Shown here piece after piece: positions 62,183 through 64,000 of a stretch of DNA of 64,000 nt; positions within the stretch are counted from its first letter, which is position 1; every line of letters starts with the position of its first letter. Source of the DNA: CAZADA01 sp964636945 (GTDB lineage: Bacteria > Pseudomonadota > Alphaproteobacteria > Caulobacterales > Maricaulaceae); NCBI GenBank assembly GCA_964636945.1, contig CAZWVH010000004.1, positions 1 to 64,000 of the forward strand, read 5' to 3'. A program made the translations under genes and the position numbers. The notes beneath the pieces were generated by a model. The model worked only from the letters and a program-made list of their open reading frames with translations, was not told the origin of the DNA and did no database searches.

Positions 62183-63580
62183 CTATTCGGCCGCGCGCAG
62201 TTCAGGCGGACGCACCGGCTCGCGCATCAGCATGAACTCTTCAGCGATGGTGGGGTGAACCGCGCAGGTTTCATCCCATGCTGACTTTTTCAGCCCGGCT
62301 TTCACCGCCAAACCAGCAAGCTGAATGATTTCACCCGCCGCCTCGCCCACCATGTGGCAGCCCAAGACCACGTCATCGTCTTTGCGCACCACCAATTTCA
62401 TCATCACGCGCTGCTCGTCGCCGGTCAGCATGTGTTTCATGGGTCGAAAGTCAGCGCGATACACCTCGACCGCGCCGGCGCCATAGGTCTTGCGGGCTTC
62501 CTCCTCGCTCATCCCCACTGACCCCGCAGGCGGCTGTGTGAAAATTGCCGACGCCACATTGCGATGGTCGAACGCTGTGGGCTTGCCGCCAAAAACCGTA
62601 TTGGCGAAAGCCTGCCCCTCGCGAATGGCCACCGGCGTCAATTGCAGCCGATTGGTCACGTCGCCAACGGCGTAAATGTGCTCCACCGATGTTTGAGAAT
62701 ACTCATCGACGATAATCGCGCCTTGGTCCGTCGCATCGACCCCGGCGGCCTCGAGACCCAATCCGGCGGTGTTGGGATTGCGGCCAATGGCGAACATCAC
62801 TTCGTCGGTTTCAATATGGGCGCCATTGGTGACATGACACCGAATGCGGCCACCCTCCATGCGCTCAAGTTTTTCAAACACCGCGTGGGTGATCACCCGT
62901 ACGCCGGACCGTTTGAGCTCAGAATGCACACTGGTGCGCACGTCCATGTCAAAGCCGCGCAAGACCGTGTCGCCGCGATAAATGAGACAGGTGCGCGAGC
63001 CCAACCCATTGAATATACTGGCAAACTCACACGCGATATAACCGCCGCCTGCAATCACCACATGCTCAGGCAAGGTCTCGAGATGAAAGGCCTCGTCAGA
63101 AGTGATCGCCAGCTCTTGGCCCTCCAACTCGTAAGGGCGGGAGGGCGTTGCGCCCACGGCCACCAAAATGGTTTTGGCCGTCACGGTCCGCCCCGAATTC
63201 ACAAGGCGTAAGGTATGGGCGTCTTCAAACACCGCGCGGTCTTCAATGATGTCGACGCCCGCATTGGCGAGCATCTTCCACGCCATGGCGGAAATGCGGT
63301 CGACCTCGGCGTCTTTGTTCGCGATCAGTGTGGACCAGTTGAGCGTGGGCGCTGCGCCCTCCCAGCCATAGCCTTGGGCGTGCGAGAACCCATGTCCAAA
63401 CTCAGAAGAAAACACGAGGAACTTCTTGGGGACACACCCGCGAATTTGGCAGGTCCCGCCCACCCGGTATTCTTCAGCCACAGCTGTTTTTGCGCCAAAA
63501 ACCGCCGACGCGACGCGCGCGGCGCGAATACCGCCTGATCCCGCGCCAATGACAAACAGGTCATAGTCATAGGTTTGCAT
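62183..63580 (-). CDS. gor: Glutathione-disulfide reductase
   Basis: This 465-residue FAD enzyme reduces oxidised glutathione with NADPH. It has LFVIGAGSGGIRAARVA at the N-terminus, the redox-active disulfide in GGTCQIRGCVPKKF (residues ~42-55), a second nucleotide-binding GGGYIACEFASI near 178, and the C-terminal AVHPTIAEEFMLM with the His-Glu pair of the active site. The two cysteines are separated by the usual four residues. The next gene upstream on the same strand is rpiA, 37 bases away. Confidence 0.95.
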   Translation of the reverse strand: MQTYDYDLFVIGAGSGGIRAARVASAVFGAKTAVAEEYRVGGTCQIRGCVPKKFLVFSSEFGHGFSHAQGYGWEGAAPTLNWSTLIANKDAEVDRISAMAWKMLANAGVDIIEDRAVFEDAHTLRLVNSGRTVTAKTILVAVGATPSRPYELEGQELAITSDEAFHLETLPEHVVIAGGGYIACEFASIFNGLGSRTCLIYRGDTVLRGFDMDVRTSVHSELKRSGVRVITHAVFEKLERMEGGRIRCHVTNGAHIETDEVMFAIGRNPNTAGLGLEAAGVDATDQGAIIVDEYSQTSVEHIYAVGDVTNRLQLTPVAIREGQAFANTVFGGKPTAFDHRNVASAIFTQPPAGSVGMSEEEARKTYGAGAVEVYRADFRPMKHMLTGDEQRVMMKLVVRKDDDVVLGCHMVGEAAGEIIQLAGLAVKAGLKKSAWDETCAVHPTIAEEFMLMREPVRPPELRAAE

Positions 63581-63617
63581 GTGGCGCCTCCAAAATTTTG
63601 CCGAGAATTATGCCGAT

Positions 63618-64000
63618 CTACAGTTCCAGTACTTCGGCGCGCCCGTCCCGTCCCACAATCACGGTGCGCGTCATGGCGATAAACAATCCGTGTTCAACCA
63701 CGCCGGGGAGGGCTGAGAGCGCCGACGCCATGTCTTTTGGATCTGGGATTTGCCCCAAATGGCAATCGAGAATGAAATTCTGACCGTCCGTGACAAACGG
63801 CCGGCCCGATGAACCCAAGCGCAATTCAACCTGTGGACGAAGACAACCGCACGCCGCCAAGACATCGTGAATTTTCTTCGCCGTGATGGTGAAGCCAAAA
63901 CGGTCCACTTCCACCGGCAAAGGAAAGGCGCCGAGCCGCTCGACCATTTTCGGTCTGTGCACCACAATCACATATTGGTCGGCGGCGTTGGCGATAATCT
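63618..64000 (-). CDS. rpiA: Ribose-5-phosphate isomerase A, partial (start beyond window)
   Basis: The frame is open to the window edge, so the N-terminal part is missing. The C-terminal ~127 residues match RpiA, which interconverts ribose 5-phosphate and ribulose 5-phosphate: LGAFPLPVEVDRFG near the start of the visible part, then RLGSSGRPFVTDGQNFILDC and PGVVEHGLFIAMTRTVIVG. The conserved R/K and the F-V-T-D-G-x-N-x-I-x-D-C motif are present. It is likely co-transcribed with gor downstream. Confidence 0.93.
   Translation of the reverse strand, partial: IIANAADQYVIVVHRPKMVERLGAFPLPVEVDRFGFTITAKKIHDVLAACGCLRPQVELRLGSSGRPFVTDGQNFILDCHLGQIPDPKDMASALSALPGVVEHGLFIAMTRTVIVGRDGRAEVLEL

Overview
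The window looks like part of a marine, stalked-bacterium-type alphaproteobacterium (Caulobacterales/Maricaulales/Hyphomonadaceae-like). This is inferred from the gene content: a beta-carotene/retinal pathway, very large TonB-dependent receptors next to a tryptophan-halogenase homologue, ExoY/Wza/Wzc-type exopolysaccharide genes, class II DAHP synthase, a GluRS of the HVGN type, and moderately GC-rich coding DNA. A run of 100 Ns at 56329-56428 shows that this is a draft scaffold. No rRNA, tRNA, insertion sequence, phage gene or CRISPR array was recognised.

Layout. (1) 1-3.1 kb: the end of a carotenoid operon (lycopene cyclase crtY, retinal-forming Brp/Blh dioxygenase, type 2 IPP isomerase) with overlapping genes. 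The retinal pathway implies a rhodopsin gene outside the window. (2) 3.1-6.7 kb: a YfdC-like formate/nitrite-family channel with an in-frame amber codon, an acyl-CoA ligase, and the last ~70 codons of an SMP-30/gluconolactonase-like gene. (3) 6.8-13.1 kb: a giant TonB-dependent receptor divergent from a tryptophan-halogenase-family flavoprotein and a sulfotransferase-like gene. (4) 13.4-20.8 kb: a secreted pullulanase with three N-terminal X25-type modules behind a palindrome-rich promoter, followed by an exbB-exbD-exbD-tonB set. ExbB carries an acidic repeat tail, and TonB has an extra cysteine-bearing domain after its usual C-terminal domain. (5) 21.0-23.1 kb: a two-subunit DUF4212/sodium-solute symporter. 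(6) 23.7-40.6 kb: an exopolysaccharide region with an ExoY-like initiating transferase, three glycosyltransferases, two O-antigen polymerase/ligase-like membrane proteins, GDP-fucose synthesis (gmd, fcl), a Wzc-type tyrosine autokinase, a BBP2-type outer-membrane barrel, Wza, and a PPP-family phosphatase.

(7) 40.7-46.4 kb: valine-catabolism genes mmsB and mmsA, separated by an isochorismatase-type hydrolase, a DUF1287 protein, a VOC protein, a DUF2520-like Rossmann protein and a Uma2 endonuclease. (8) 46.5-55.5 kb: a lipoprotein, a GNAT-nitrilase fusion directly behind an Atm1-like ABC exporter, a LysM protein, gltX, a secreted protein coupled to an M23 peptidase lipoprotein, and a four-TM protein. 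(9) 55.5-64 kb: nadE (broken by the N gap), a DegT aminotransferase and Gfo/Idh oxidoreductase pair that resembles GnnB/GnnA of 2,3-diaminosugar lipid A synthesis, HU, class II DAHP synthase, an SH3-domain lipoprotein, glutathione reductase, and the 3' part of rpiA running off the end.

The main functional themes are light/retinal metabolism, TonB-driven uptake and degradation of alpha-glucans, export of a fucose-containing polysaccharide, and branched-chain amino-acid catabolism. The least explained parts are the remodelled ExbB/TonB machine, the receptor-halogenase-sulfotransferase locus, and several structured non-coding elements.
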